Source: Oscillospiraceae bacterium (GTDB lineage: Bacteria > Bacillota > Clostridia > Oscillospirales > Oscillospiraceae). Taken from it: a DNA stretch of 7,120 bases. A program made the translations under genes and the position numbers. The first letter of the stretch is position 1, and each line of letters starts with the position of its first letter. Of the stretch, positions 1 to 6,291 are shown piece by piece. The stretch lies in NCBI GenBank assembly GCA_017420125.1, contig JAFOJR010000028.1, positions 1-7,120 of the forward strand. The letters are read 5' to 3'. The notes under the pieces were generated by a model. The model searched no databases. It had not been told where the DNA came from and was given only the letters and a program-made list of their open reading frames with translations.

Positions 1-2162
1 ATGCCGTCAAAGCCAAGCTGTTCCCAGATCTCCTCTGCAATATGCGGAGCAAAGGGAGAGAGCAGCAGAAGCAGCGCCTGCATATCCGCCTTGTTGGCGC
101 CCTGGGCGGTGAAATCGTTCACCATCGACATCAGCGCGGCAATGGCGGTGTTGAATTTCATGGTCTCAATGTCTTCCGTAACCTTTTTGATGGTCTTGTG
201 GATCATTTTCTCATGCTGGGCGCTGTATGTGTCTCCCGGGGCGACCATTTCGCCCAGATTCCACACACGGTCCAAAAACCGCTTGCAGCCCTTCACGGCG
301 TTGGAAGACCAGGGCGCGGCCTTTTCAAAATCGCCGATAAACATGATGTACATCCGCATGGTAGCTGCGCCGTATTGGTTGATGATGTCCGTGGGGTTCA
401 CCACGTTTCCCCGGGATTTGGACATCTTTTCGCCGCCTTCGCCCAAAATCATGCCGTGGCTGGTGCGTTTCTGATAGGGTTCCTTTGTGGGAACCACGCC
501 AATGTCATACAGGAATTTATGCCAGAACCGGGAATACAGCAGGTGCAGCGTGGTGTGCTCCATGCCGCCGTTGTACCAGTCCACGGGGCTGAAATAATCC
601 AGCGCCTCTTTGGAGGCTAGCGCCTTATTGTTGTGGGGGTCCATATACCGCAGGAAATACCAGGAGGAACCGGCCCACTGGGGCATGGTATCGGTTTCCC
701 GTTCCGCCGGACCGCCGCAGTGGGGACAGGTGGTCTCCACCCAGCTGCGGATGGCCGCAATGGGAGACTCGCCTGTATCAGTGGGTTCATACGACTCCAC
801 CTCCGGCAGCAGCAGGGGCAGCTGCTCTTCCGGCACGGGGACATAGCCGCATTTGGGGCAGTGAACGATGGGAATGGGTTCCCCCCAGTACCGCTGGCGG
901 GAAAAGACCCAGTCTCTCAGCTTATAGTTGACTTTTGCCTCGCCCAGCTTTTTGCTGGTGAGCCATTCGATGATCTTCTGCTTGGCTTCCGCCACTTCCA
1001 GACCGTTCAAAAAGCCTGAATTCACCAGGATGCCGGTTTCCACGTCGGTATACGCCGCTTCTTCCACGTTGCCGCCGGCCACCACTTCCACAATGGGCAG
1101 GCCGAACTTTTTGGCAAATTCCCAGTCTCTGGTATCATGGCCGGGCACCGCCATAATGGCGCCGGTGCCGTAGGTGGACAGGACATAGTCGGAAATAAAG
1201 ATGGGGATTTCATTCCCGGTCACCGGGTTGACGGCCCGGACGCCTTCCAGCTTTACGCCGGTTTTTTCCTTGACCATTTCCGTCCGCTCAAAATCCGATT
1301 TCCGCCCCGCCTGTTCACAGTAGGCCTGCACTTCGTCCCAGTTTTCCAGCCGGTCTTTCCACTGGGTCACATAGGCGTGCTCCGGGGCGATGACCATATA
1401 CGTGGCGCCGAAGAGCGTGTCCGGGCGGGTGGTATATACCTGCAGGATGTCTCCCGCGGTGGTGGCAAAATCCACATCCGCCCCCGTGCTGCGCCCGATC
1501 CAGTTTCTCTGCTGGATCTTCACCCGTTCGATGAAATCCAGATCATCCAGATCGTCCAGCAGCCGCTGGGCATATTTCGTGATTTTCAGCATCCACTGGC
1601 TCTTTTCCTTCCGCACAACGGGGCTTCCGCAGCGCTCGCAAACGTTGTCCACCACTTCTTCGTTGGCCAGAACGCATTTGCAGGAGGTGCACCAGTTGAC
1701 CGGCATTTTGGCTTTGTACGCCAGTCCATGCTCAAATAACTTCAGGAAAATCCACTGGGTCCATTTCACATATTCCGGGTCGGTGGTGTTGACTTCCCGG
1801 TCCCAGTCGAAACTGTAGCCCAGAGACTGAAGCTGCTTTTTAAACACAGCCACGTTTTCTTCCGTCACTTTGACAGGATGAATCTTGTTGGCGATGGCGT
1901 AATTTTCCGTGGGCAGGCCAAACGCGTCCCATCCAATGGGGAACAGCACATTTTCGCCCTGCATCCGATGCTTTCTTGCCACCACGTCCATGGCGGTGTA
2001 GGGCCGTGCGTGGCCCACATGCAGGCCGTGGCCCGACGGATATGGAAATTCCACCAGGGCATAAAACTTCTTCCCGGGGGCGCCGGTTTTTACGGCATAT
2101 GTTTTCTCCGCTTCCCAGCGGTCCTGCCATTTTTTCTCAATGCGGTCAAACTCGTATTTCAT
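1..2162 (-). CDS. leuS: LeuS, leucyl-tRNA synthetase (3' partial)
   Basis: This class I synthetase charges tRNA-Leu with leucine and edits mischarged products. The frame runs unbroken from the ATG at 2162 to the left edge, giving 720 complete codons; roughly 80-100 C-terminal residues are outside. In order: HVGH signature (48-51) after PYPSGHGL; zinc module C158-x2-C161 and C175-x2-C178; CP1 editing domain with TTRPDT (244-249) and VPGHDTRD, whose D343 is the conserved editing aspartate; a second four-cysteine module (C435, C438, C479, C482); SSWYFLRY in the catalytic core; and KMSKS (579-583). The anticodon-binding region begins near YIMFIGDFEKAAPWS. All catalytic and editing motifs are intact. 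MKYEFDRIEKKWQ is a typical LeuRS N-terminus, supporting this ATG, although its SD is 12 bases away and an overlapping mini-ORF is better placed. It is last of the operon genes visible here. Confidence 0.97.
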   Translation of the reverse strand, partial: MKYEFDRIEKKWQDRWEAEKTYAVKTGAPGKKFYALVEFPYPSGHGLHVGHARPYTAMDVVARKHRMQGENVLFPIGWDAFGLPTENYAIANKIHPVKVTEENVAVFKKQLQSLGYSFDWDREVNTTDPEYVKWTQWIFLKLFEHGLAYKAKMPVNWCTSCKCVLANEEVVDNVCERCGSPVVRKEKSQWMLKITKYAQRLLDDLDDLDFIERVKIQQRNWIGRSTGADVDFATTAGDILQVYTTRPDTLFGATYMVIAPEHAYVTQWKDRLENWDEVQAYCEQAGRKSDFERTEMVKEKTGVKLEGVRAVNPVTGNEIPIFISDYVLSTYGTGAIMAVPGHDTRDWEFAKKFGLPIVEVVAGGNVEEAAYTDVETGILVNSGFLNGLEVAEAKQKIIEWLTSKKLGEAKVNYKLRDWVFSRQRYWGEPIPIVHCPKCGYVPVPEEQLPLLLPEVESYEPTDTGESPIAAIRSWVETTCPHCGGPAERETDTMPQWAGSSWYFLRYMDPHNNKALASKEALDYFSPVDWYNGGMEHTTLHLLYSRFWHKFLYDIGVVPTKEPYQKRTSHGMILGEGGEKMSKSRGNVVNPTDIINQYGAATMRMYIMFIGDFEKAAPWSSNAVKGCKRFLDRVWNLGEMVAPGDTYSAQHEKMIHKTIKKVTEDIETMKFNTAIAALMSMVNDFTAQGANKADMQALLLLLSPFAPHIAEEIWEQLGFDG

Positions 2163-2169
2163 TTGTCAT
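2146..2169 (-). CDS. Eight-codon mini-ORF overlapping the leuS start
   Basis: An ATG at 2169 opens a seven-residue reading frame, MTNEIRV, that stops with TGA at 2146-2148, inside leuS. It lies 5 bases after the AAGGA of the leader SD, whereas the leuS ATG is 12 bases away. Initiation here could compete with, or by re-initiation feed, leuS translation. It contains no leucine codon, so it is not a leucine attenuator peptide. It may simply be chance. Confidence 0.25.
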   Translation of the reverse strand: MTNEIRV

Positions 2170-2241
2170 TTCGTTCCTTCCCTATCATTCGGCAGGCGGC
2201 ACATTCCGCCTTTGTCTCCCCGCCCGGCGGGACAGATATCA
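2163..2241 (-). promoter_or_regulatory. leuS leader with two GC-rich hairpins
   Basis: This 79-base gap between rsfS and leuS holds two inverted repeats in a row. The first (about 2213-2234) is built on a CCCG/CGGG core with flanking TGTC/GACA arms. The second (2195-2210) is GGCGG and CCGCC around a 6-base loop. Neither is followed by a T-run on the minus strand, so they are not classical terminators. They could protect the 3' end of a processed upstream message or tune leuS translation. The gap is too short for a T-box. The SD AGGGAAGGA lies at 2175-2183. Confidence 0.4.
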
Positions 2242-2598
2242 TTACTCTGCTTGGGTCGAAAAATCCACGACTGTGGCATCGCTCCAAAGGCGCTCCAAGT
2301 CATAAAATTCGCGTGCTTCTTCCAGGAACAGATGGATAACCAGGCAGCCAAAGTCCAGCAAAATCCAACTCCCGTTCCGATATCCCTCAATATGATGGGG
2401 CACTTCGTCCAATGCTTTCAGCGCCTTTTCCACTTCATCCGACAGTGTTTTCAAATGCGTGGTGGAACTTGCCGTACACAAGACAAAATAATCCGCCAGA
2501 AAAGTCAGTTTCGTGGTCTCAAGCGCACAGATTTCCTGTCCTTTTTTCTCTTCCAATGCCTTTACGGCTGCCTTTGCCATTTCTTTTGGTGTGATCAC
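2242..2598 (-). CDS. rsfS: RsfS, ribosomal silencing factor
   Basis: This is a 118-residue RsfS (DUF143; formerly RsfA/YbeB, YqeL in Bacillus). The family binds uL14 on the 50S subunit and blocks joining with 30S, lowering translation when nutrients are scarce. Almost the whole protein is the domain: ALEEKKGQEICALET (14-28), ADYFVLCTASS (35-45), IEGYRNGSWILLDFG (70-84) and the strongly conserved REFYDLERLWSDA (96-108). Length is normal. The start is a GTG at 2598, chosen because AAAGGAG (2606-2612) precedes it by 7 bases and the encoded MITPKEMAKA fits the family's N-terminus. It sits after the LCP gene and before leuS. Bacillus instead has yqeM following rsfS, so leuS takes that place here. 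Confidence 0.95.
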   Translation of the reverse strand: MITPKEMAKAAVKALEEKKGQEICALETTKLTFLADYFVLCTASSTTHLKTLSDEVEKALKALDEVPHHIEGYRNGSWILLDFGCLVIHLFLEEAREFYDLERLWSDATVVDFSTQAE

Positions 2599-2640
2599 AA
2601 ATGTGCTCCTTTCAGCATAGTATCCAATTCAAAAATTTCG
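2599..2640 (-). other. LCP-rsfS spacer
   Basis: This 42-base AT-rich gap contains the rsfS Shine-Dalgarno (AAAGGAG, 2606-2612) and nothing else I can support. There is no hairpin with a T-run and no -35/-10 pair with normal spacing, so read-through transcription from the LCP gene is likely. Confidence 0.6.
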
Positions 2641-4098
2641 TTATTCTCCCGTTTCGTCGCCGATGGAGCCCGTGGGCACAGGCACATCCGGTGTGGGTGC
2701 GCTGGTGGGCGGCGCGGCGGTTACGGGGGGTGTATTCTGTGTGGGCTTGGGCGCAGCGGTCACAGTGGGAACCGGCGTTCCCGTCGGCTTCGCCGTTGCC
2801 GTGGGTTTGGGTGTGGGCTTTTTGGTGGGCTTGGGTGTCGGCTTTGCCGTGGGCTTCACCGTTGCCGTGGGTTTGGGTGTCTTGGTGGCAGCAGGTGTCT
2901 TTGTCGGCTTTGCCGTCTGCTTCGGTGACGGTGTGGGTGTGTTGTCAGGCTTCTTGGTTTCAATGGGGATGATCTCGTCGTCGTCATCGGGAATCTCGCT
3001 TGTTTCACTGCGCTCTGTCCGGCCGGACGAGCTCCCCTTGCTGGCAACCAGCTTCCCGCTGCTTGTAATGGACATAATATCCATATCCTGTTCCGTTACG
3101 CCTTCCAGATAGGGATTTAAGTAGGTGTTCACGGCCTCCCGCAGTTCGGAAGCATGGGGGGTCACATATGACACCCCGTAATAGGACGCACCGTAGTTGC
3201 CCGGCATGGTAAAGAAGTGGACCTGGTCCATCTCCAGATGCATCGCCTGCTGGCCCAGCCAGATCAGGTTGCCAACAGACAGATTTGTTTCCACATGATT
3301 GGCAAAAAATTCCGCAAACTCTCTTACTTTTGTAATATTCCCAAGATTCAGGCATTTCTCGCCCACGGCCATCAAGAAGGCCTGCTGGGTCTGAATCCGG
3401 CCGATATCACCGGAAGAATATCCCGTCCCGTCGTTGTTCTTTCTCCAGCGCACCACGCCGACGGCGGTTTTCCCGTCCAGATGCTGCATGCCTTTTTGGA
3501 CATGAATCGACAAATTCTGGGTGGGGTCCTCATAGTTCATATTGTAGGGCACTTCAAAATCCACGCCGCCCAATGCGTCAATCAGGTCGACGAAACCCTC
3601 CAGATCCACTTTGATGTAAAAGTCCACCGGAAATCCGATCAGATTTCCCACTTCTTCCGCCAATCGTCTCACGCCGCCGGCATTGTAAGTAGAATTGATC
3701 TTTTTGGTGCTCCAGCTGACATCCACCATGGTGTCCCGGGGGATGCTCATAACATTCATCTTCTGGTTTCTGGCGTCATAGGCCGCCACCATGATGGTGT
3801 CGGTGCCGCCGTTTCCGTCATCTGTCCCGCAGAGAAGGAATGTGTACATATCCGGCTTTCTCCCGCCGGTCTGCACCCGGGTGGGTTCTGCCGTGGTGCC
3901 GTCCTCCCGGATCACGGCGATCCCGCCGCCGCTCACATCAGGCGGCCGCACAATGATTTTATAGGCCGCAAAAACGCCGATGCAAAGCGCCGCTAAAATA
4001 ATGGGAATCAGCATCCATTTGCGAAATCCCGTTTTTTTCTTTTCCACTTTCCGGTCCGCCTGCCGCTTTCCGGAACTTTTTCGATGTTCAGCACTCAT
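2641..4098 (-). CDS. LCP (LytR-CpsA-Psr) family cell-wall polymer ligase with Pro/Thr/Lys-rich tail
   Basis: The 485-residue product belongs to the LCP family, whose members transfer undecaprenyl-phosphate-linked glycopolymers such as teichoic acids or capsule onto peptidoglycan outside the membrane. A basic cytoplasmic N-terminus (1-28) and one membrane helix (about 29-49) give an N-in, C-out topology. The LCP domain spans about 85-245, with TDTIM (99-103), SIPRDT (118-123), KINSTYNAGG (133-142), the R217/R219 pair and GDIGRIQTQQ (230-239). These match the arginines, aspartates and glutamine that bind the lipid phosphate in characterised LCP proteins. After a further folded region to about 345 comes an acidic patch (DDDDE, 371-375), then a tail with nine KPT triplets. 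No LytR_C domain is evident. ATG at 4098 follows AAGGA with a 7-base spacer. It overlaps nadD-yqeK by 11 bases and precedes rsfS by 42. Which polymer it handles cannot be told. Confidence 0.93.
   Translation of the reverse strand: MSAEHRKSSGKRQADRKVEKKKTGFRKWMLIPIILAALCIGVFAAYKIIVRPPDVSGGGIAVIREDGTTAEPTRVQTGGRKPDMYTFLLCGTDDGNGGTDTIMVAAYDARNQKMNVMSIPRDTMVDVSWSTKKINSTYNAGGVRRLAEEVGNLIGFPVDFYIKVDLEGFVDLIDALGGVDFEVPYNMNYEDPTQNLSIHVQKGMQHLDGKTAVGVVRWRKNNDGTGYSSGDIGRIQTQQAFLMAVGEKCLNLGNITKVREFAEFFANHVETNLSVGNLIWLGQQAMHLEMDQVHFFTMPGNYGASYYGVSYVTPHASELREAVNTYLNPYLEGVTEQDMDIMSITSSGKLVASKGSSSGRTERSETSEIPDDDDEIIPIETKKPDNTPTPSPKQTAKPTKTPAATKTPKPTATVKPTAKPTPKPTKKPTPKPTATAKPTGTPVPTVTAAPKPTQNTPPVTAAPPTSAPTPDVPVPTGSIGDETGE
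2671..2946 (-). repeat. Low-complexity Pro/Thr/Lys repeat region in the LCP gene
   Basis: This stretch encodes residues 385-476, a disordered tail dominated by KPT, TPK and PTAT units. At DNA level it holds an exact 22-base direct repeat (2793-2814 and 2859-2880), offset by 66 bases and therefore by a whole number of codons. Unequal crossing-over would change tail length without breaking the frame. The tail lies outside the membrane and may span or stick to the wall; that role is inference. Confidence 0.8.
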
Positions 4099-5299
4099 GT
4101 CTTTTTCCTTTCAGCCAGTCCCGCGCCTCTAACGTGCGGAAGTGAATGGGATTCCCCATTTCGTTCATTTCTTCGATGGTCATTTCAAACCCCAGGAGCA
4201 TTGCCCGGTCCAGGTCTTCAAACGCCAGTTTGCGCAGGGGCTCCACACCGGGAAAGTCCCGATTTTCTTCGATAAAATCGGCCATATAAATGATTTTTTC
4301 CAGCAGGCTCATATCCGCCTTTCCCGTGGTATGCCAGCGAATGGCGGAATACACCGCGTCCGATACGCCGCAGACCTCCCGGGCCACCTCAGCGCCTGTC
4401 AGCGCGTGCAGCAGCTTCAATGCTTTCTGCTCCAAATCGTCTAATACGATATCATATTTTTCGCATAATTTCAACTGTTCCTCCATGGTAAGCCGCTTGG
4501 TGCAGTCATGGAGCAGCGCGGCCACCTGGGCATCCTCTTTGGACGCGCCCCACCGCTCTGCCAGCGCAATGGCTGCCCGCTCCGTGCCCATCACATGGGG
4601 GACGCGTTTTGCGCGCAGAAAACTGCAGGCCACAGCGCGCAGTTCCTCAATGGAAAGACGGTGCAGATCCCGTTTGATGCCATAGAGCTGGCGCCGCAGA
4701 ATATATCCGTACACAGCCGGAGAAACAAAGGGGTGCCAGGTGCCTTCCTTCACTGCGGCCCGCAGCTGGGTGGAAGAGATCACCGTCGGTTTTTCCCGCA
4801 TGCAGATGATGTCGGCTCCGTACTGCTCCTTCAGCTTTTGGGCATAGGCGCGGTTGCGCTCTGTCTCCTCTTTCTCGCCCCGGTTGAACACCACCAGATG
4901 CACAAGGGAAAGCAGCGCTTCATATTCCCGCCAGGATTCCAGAGACTGGAACATATCCGTTCCCATCATCAGGTAAAACTCCCCGTCCGGATATTCCGCC
5001 TGCAGCGCATGAACCGTATCAATGGTATAGCTTTTTCCGGCCCGCTTCAGTTCCCAGTCCAGAATTTCCGTGTTTTTCATCCCGTCCGTGGCCAGACGGA
5101 GCATTTCCAGCCGGTCCTCCGCCGTGGGCGTCTGCTCCGGCAGTTCCTTGTGGGGCGGCAGCCCGGTGGGAATCAGCAAAAGCAAATCTACGTCCAGTTT
5201 CTTCGCCGCCGCTTCGGCGGACAAAATATGCCCAATGTGCGGCGGATTAAACGTCCCGCCGAAAATGCCGATCTTCTTCGGCTGCTGTTTCGTTTCCAT
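4088..5299 (-). CDS. nadD: NadD (nicotinate-nucleotide adenylyltransferase) fused to YqeK (HD-domain Ap4A hydrolase)
   Basis: This is a 403-residue bifunctional protein. Residues 8 to about 205 are NadD, which joins nicotinate mononucleotide and ATP to form deamido-NAD in NAD synthesis. It shows GGTFNPPHIGH (14-24), GLPPHK (46-51), SYTIDTV (90-96), GTDMF (113-117) and VISSTQLR (173-180). Residues from about 214 are YqeK, an HD-domain metal-dependent hydrolase known to split Ap4A into two ADP. Its likely metal ligands are H235, H264-D265, H298, H323 (in AIRWHTTG) and D341 (YMADFIEENRDFPGVEPLR). Both halves are full length with intact motifs. In Bacillus the two are adjacent separate genes, so this looks like their in-frame fusion. 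I chose the ATG at 5299 because GGGAG (5308-5312) precedes it by 8 bases. A GTG at 5308 would add three residues, but it overlaps that SD. The stop overlaps the start of the LCP gene by 11 bases, which suggests translational coupling. Confidence 0.94.
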   Translation of the reverse strand: METKQQPKKIGIFGGTFNPPHIGHILSAEAAAKKLDVDLLLLIPTGLPPHKELPEQTPTAEDRLEMLRLATDGMKNTEILDWELKRAGKSYTIDTVHALQAEYPDGEFYLMMGTDMFQSLESWREYEALLSLVHLVVFNRGEKEETERNRAYAQKLKEQYGADIICMREKPTVISSTQLRAAVKEGTWHPFVSPAVYGYILRRQLYGIKRDLHRLSIEELRAVACSFLRAKRVPHVMGTERAAIALAERWGASKEDAQVAALLHDCTKRLTMEEQLKLCEKYDIVLDDLEQKALKLLHALTGAEVAREVCGVSDAVYSAIRWHTTGKADMSLLEKIIYMADFIEENRDFPGVEPLRKLAFEDLDRAMLLGFEMTIEEMNEMGNPIHFRTLEARDWLKGKRHEC

Positions 5300-5325
5300 G
5301 TTGATCACTCCCGCCGATGTTTCCT

Positions 5326-5335
5326 CTATTTTTTT
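5326..5335 (-). other. Phased A7 slippery run directly before the rdgB-yhbY stop codon
   Basis: The ORF ends GGA AAA AAA TAG. The seven adenines (5329-5335) are in the A AAA AAA phase used by -1 frameshift sites. After a -1 slip the reading continues ATA GAG GAA ACA TCG GCG GGA GTG ATC AAC ATG, which is the nadD frame with no stop. One extra A added by transcriptional slippage would do the same. An AGGG (5341-5344) sits only 5 bases upstream, closer than the stimulatory SD of the dnaX frameshift site, and I see no strong downstream hairpin. Function is unproven. Confidence 0.4.
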
Positions 5336-6279
5336 CCAGACCCTGCCGGCAGTTCGATATGCTTTACGTCTTTTTTGTGGCTTTTGCGATACAGCACAAA
5401 TTTCGAGCCGATCACCTGCACCGGTTCACTGCGGGTTTTTTCCGCCAGCTCCCGGCACACTTCCCGGGCGGTCAGCCCCGCGTTTTCCAGCACCTTGCCT
5501 TTGATCAGTTCCCGCGCCTCCAGCGCAGTATCCGCCTGACGAATCACGGCGTCGCTGATTCCTTCCTTGCCCACATGCAAAATCGTATCCATTGTGTTGG
5601 CAAGGCCGCGGAGATACGCTCTTTGTTTGCTGGTCAGTTCCATCAGTCGTTCTTTCTCCTGTTCTTCTGTGTTTTTCGATACATGCGGTGCACGCATTGT
5701 ATATGCTTCCATTTTTTCGGCAAACTGCCGCAGGGCGCGGCCCCGGTGGGAGATGGCATGCTTTTCCTCCGGTGTCAGTTCCGCCATGCTTCGGCCCAGA
5801 GCAGGCAGGTAAAAAACCGGGTCATAGCCAAACCCGCCGCTGCCTTTCGGCTCCGTTCCGACAACGCCCTCGCAGGTTCCCTCCGCGCCCAGCTCCGTTC
5901 CGTCCGCCAGACAACAGGCAATGGAGCAGACAAAGCGGCAGCTGCGGTTTTCCTTTTCCTCCATCTGCCGTAGCAGCAGCTGATACCGCTCCGTGTCGTC
6001 CAGTCCGGGGCCGCCGTATCGGGCGGAATATACCCCCGGCGCACCGTCCAGCGCGTCCACCACCAGACCGGAATCGTCCGCAATGGCAGGCAGGCCGGTG
6101 GCCGCGTACACGGCGCGCGCCTTCAGCCAGGCGTTTTCCGCAAATGTACTTCCTGTTTCCTCCACGTCCACCTGCACGCCCAAATCGGACTGCAGCACAA
6201 CTTCGATGCCCAAATGGGCCAGGATCTCCTGCATCTCTTTCAATTTCTTTTTGTTTTGCGATGCCAATACCAGTTTCAT
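5326..6279 (-). CDS. rdgB: RdgB (XTP/dITP pyrophosphatase) fused to YhbY ribosome-assembly RNA-binding domain
   Basis: The 317-residue product carries two families. Residues 1-192 are a full-length RdgB/Ham1 pyrophosphatase, which hydrolyses XTP, ITP and dITP to monophosphates and keeps deaminated purines out of nucleic acids. Visible motifs are ASQNKKK (6-12), EETGSTFAENA (40-50), ADDSGL (67-72), PGVYSARYGG (81-90), GGFGYDP (148-154) and SHRGRAL (177-183). A charged linker (about 193-212, rich in E and K) follows. Residues 213-313 are a CRM/YhbY domain, a small RNA-binding fold associated with 50S precursors, with the HVGKEGI loop (236-241), an ADTALEARELIKGKVL helix and an IELP end. The ATG at 6279 follows AAAGGGG with a 7-base spacer. 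The two families are usually separate genes. Here the frame is continuous, and the conserved RdgB end (AEKMEA) and the YhbY start are both in frame. An internal SD and ATG suggest YhbY may also be made alone. A sequencing indel in the linker is the main alternative. Confidence 0.93.
   Translation of the reverse strand: MKLVLASQNKKKLKEMQEILAHLGIEVVLQSDLGVQVDVEETGSTFAENAWLKARAVYAATGLPAIADDSGLVVDALDGAPGVYSARYGGPGLDDTERYQLLLRQMEEKENRSCRFVCSIACCLADGTELGAEGTCEGVVGTEPKGSGGFGYDPVFYLPALGRSMAELTPEEKHAISHRGRALRQFAEKMEAYTMRAPHVSKNTEEQEKERLMELTSKQRAYLRGLANTMDTILHVGKEGISDAVIRQADTALEARELIKGKVLENAGLTAREVCRELAEKTRSEPVQVIGSKFVLYRKSHKKDVKHIELPAGSGKK
5641..5660 (-). promoter_or_regulatory. Possible internal translation start for a stand-alone YhbY
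   Basis: Inside the rdgB-yhbY ORF, AGGAG (5656-5660) lies 12 bases before an in-frame ATG (5641-5643) that opens MELTSKQRAYLRG, the normal beginning of a YhbY protein. The bases read TGATG, so a TGA in the +1 frame overlaps this ATG, as in many translationally coupled gene pairs. This suggests either a relic of two separate genes or a working internal start. The spacer is longer than ideal, so activity is uncertain. Confidence 0.45.
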
Positions 6280-6291
6280 CTGATTTCCCCT

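Noticed and set aside
1..620. Plus-strand open frames of 157 and 192 codons at the left edge
   Set aside because: They lie opposite the uninterrupted leuS frame carrying the KMSKS motif and show no domain of their own.
2163..2241. T-box leader for leuS
   Set aside because: Only 79 bases are available and there is no T-box consensus or terminator/antiterminator pair.
2599..2640. Promoter in front of rsfS (TTGAAT and TACTAT)
   Set aside because: The two boxes are only 4 bases apart, and no acceptable -35 lies 16-18 bases upstream of TACTAT.
2663..3112. Plus-strand Gly/Val-rich open frame of 149 codons
   Set aside because: It is the complement of the Pro/Thr/Lys tail of the LCP gene; its repetitive composition is fully explained by that repeat.
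4032..4038. A7 run early in the LCP gene as a frameshift or phase-variation site
   Set aside because: The zero-frame codons put a G before AAA AAA, so it is not a proper slippery heptamer, and no stop or gene junction is nearby to give a slip any purpose.
4508..5539. Long plus-strand open frame of 343 codons opposite nadD-yqeK and the end of rdgB-yhbY
   Set aside because: It crosses two well-supported minus-strand genes, resembles no family, and is rich in R, H, P and F as expected from the complement of a GC-rich gene.
5712..5717. A6 run at the end of the RdgB domain as evidence of a sequencing frameshift
   Set aside because: The frame before and after the run matches the expected RdgB C-terminus (AEKMEA), so no indel is needed at that point, although one further into the linker cannot be excluded.
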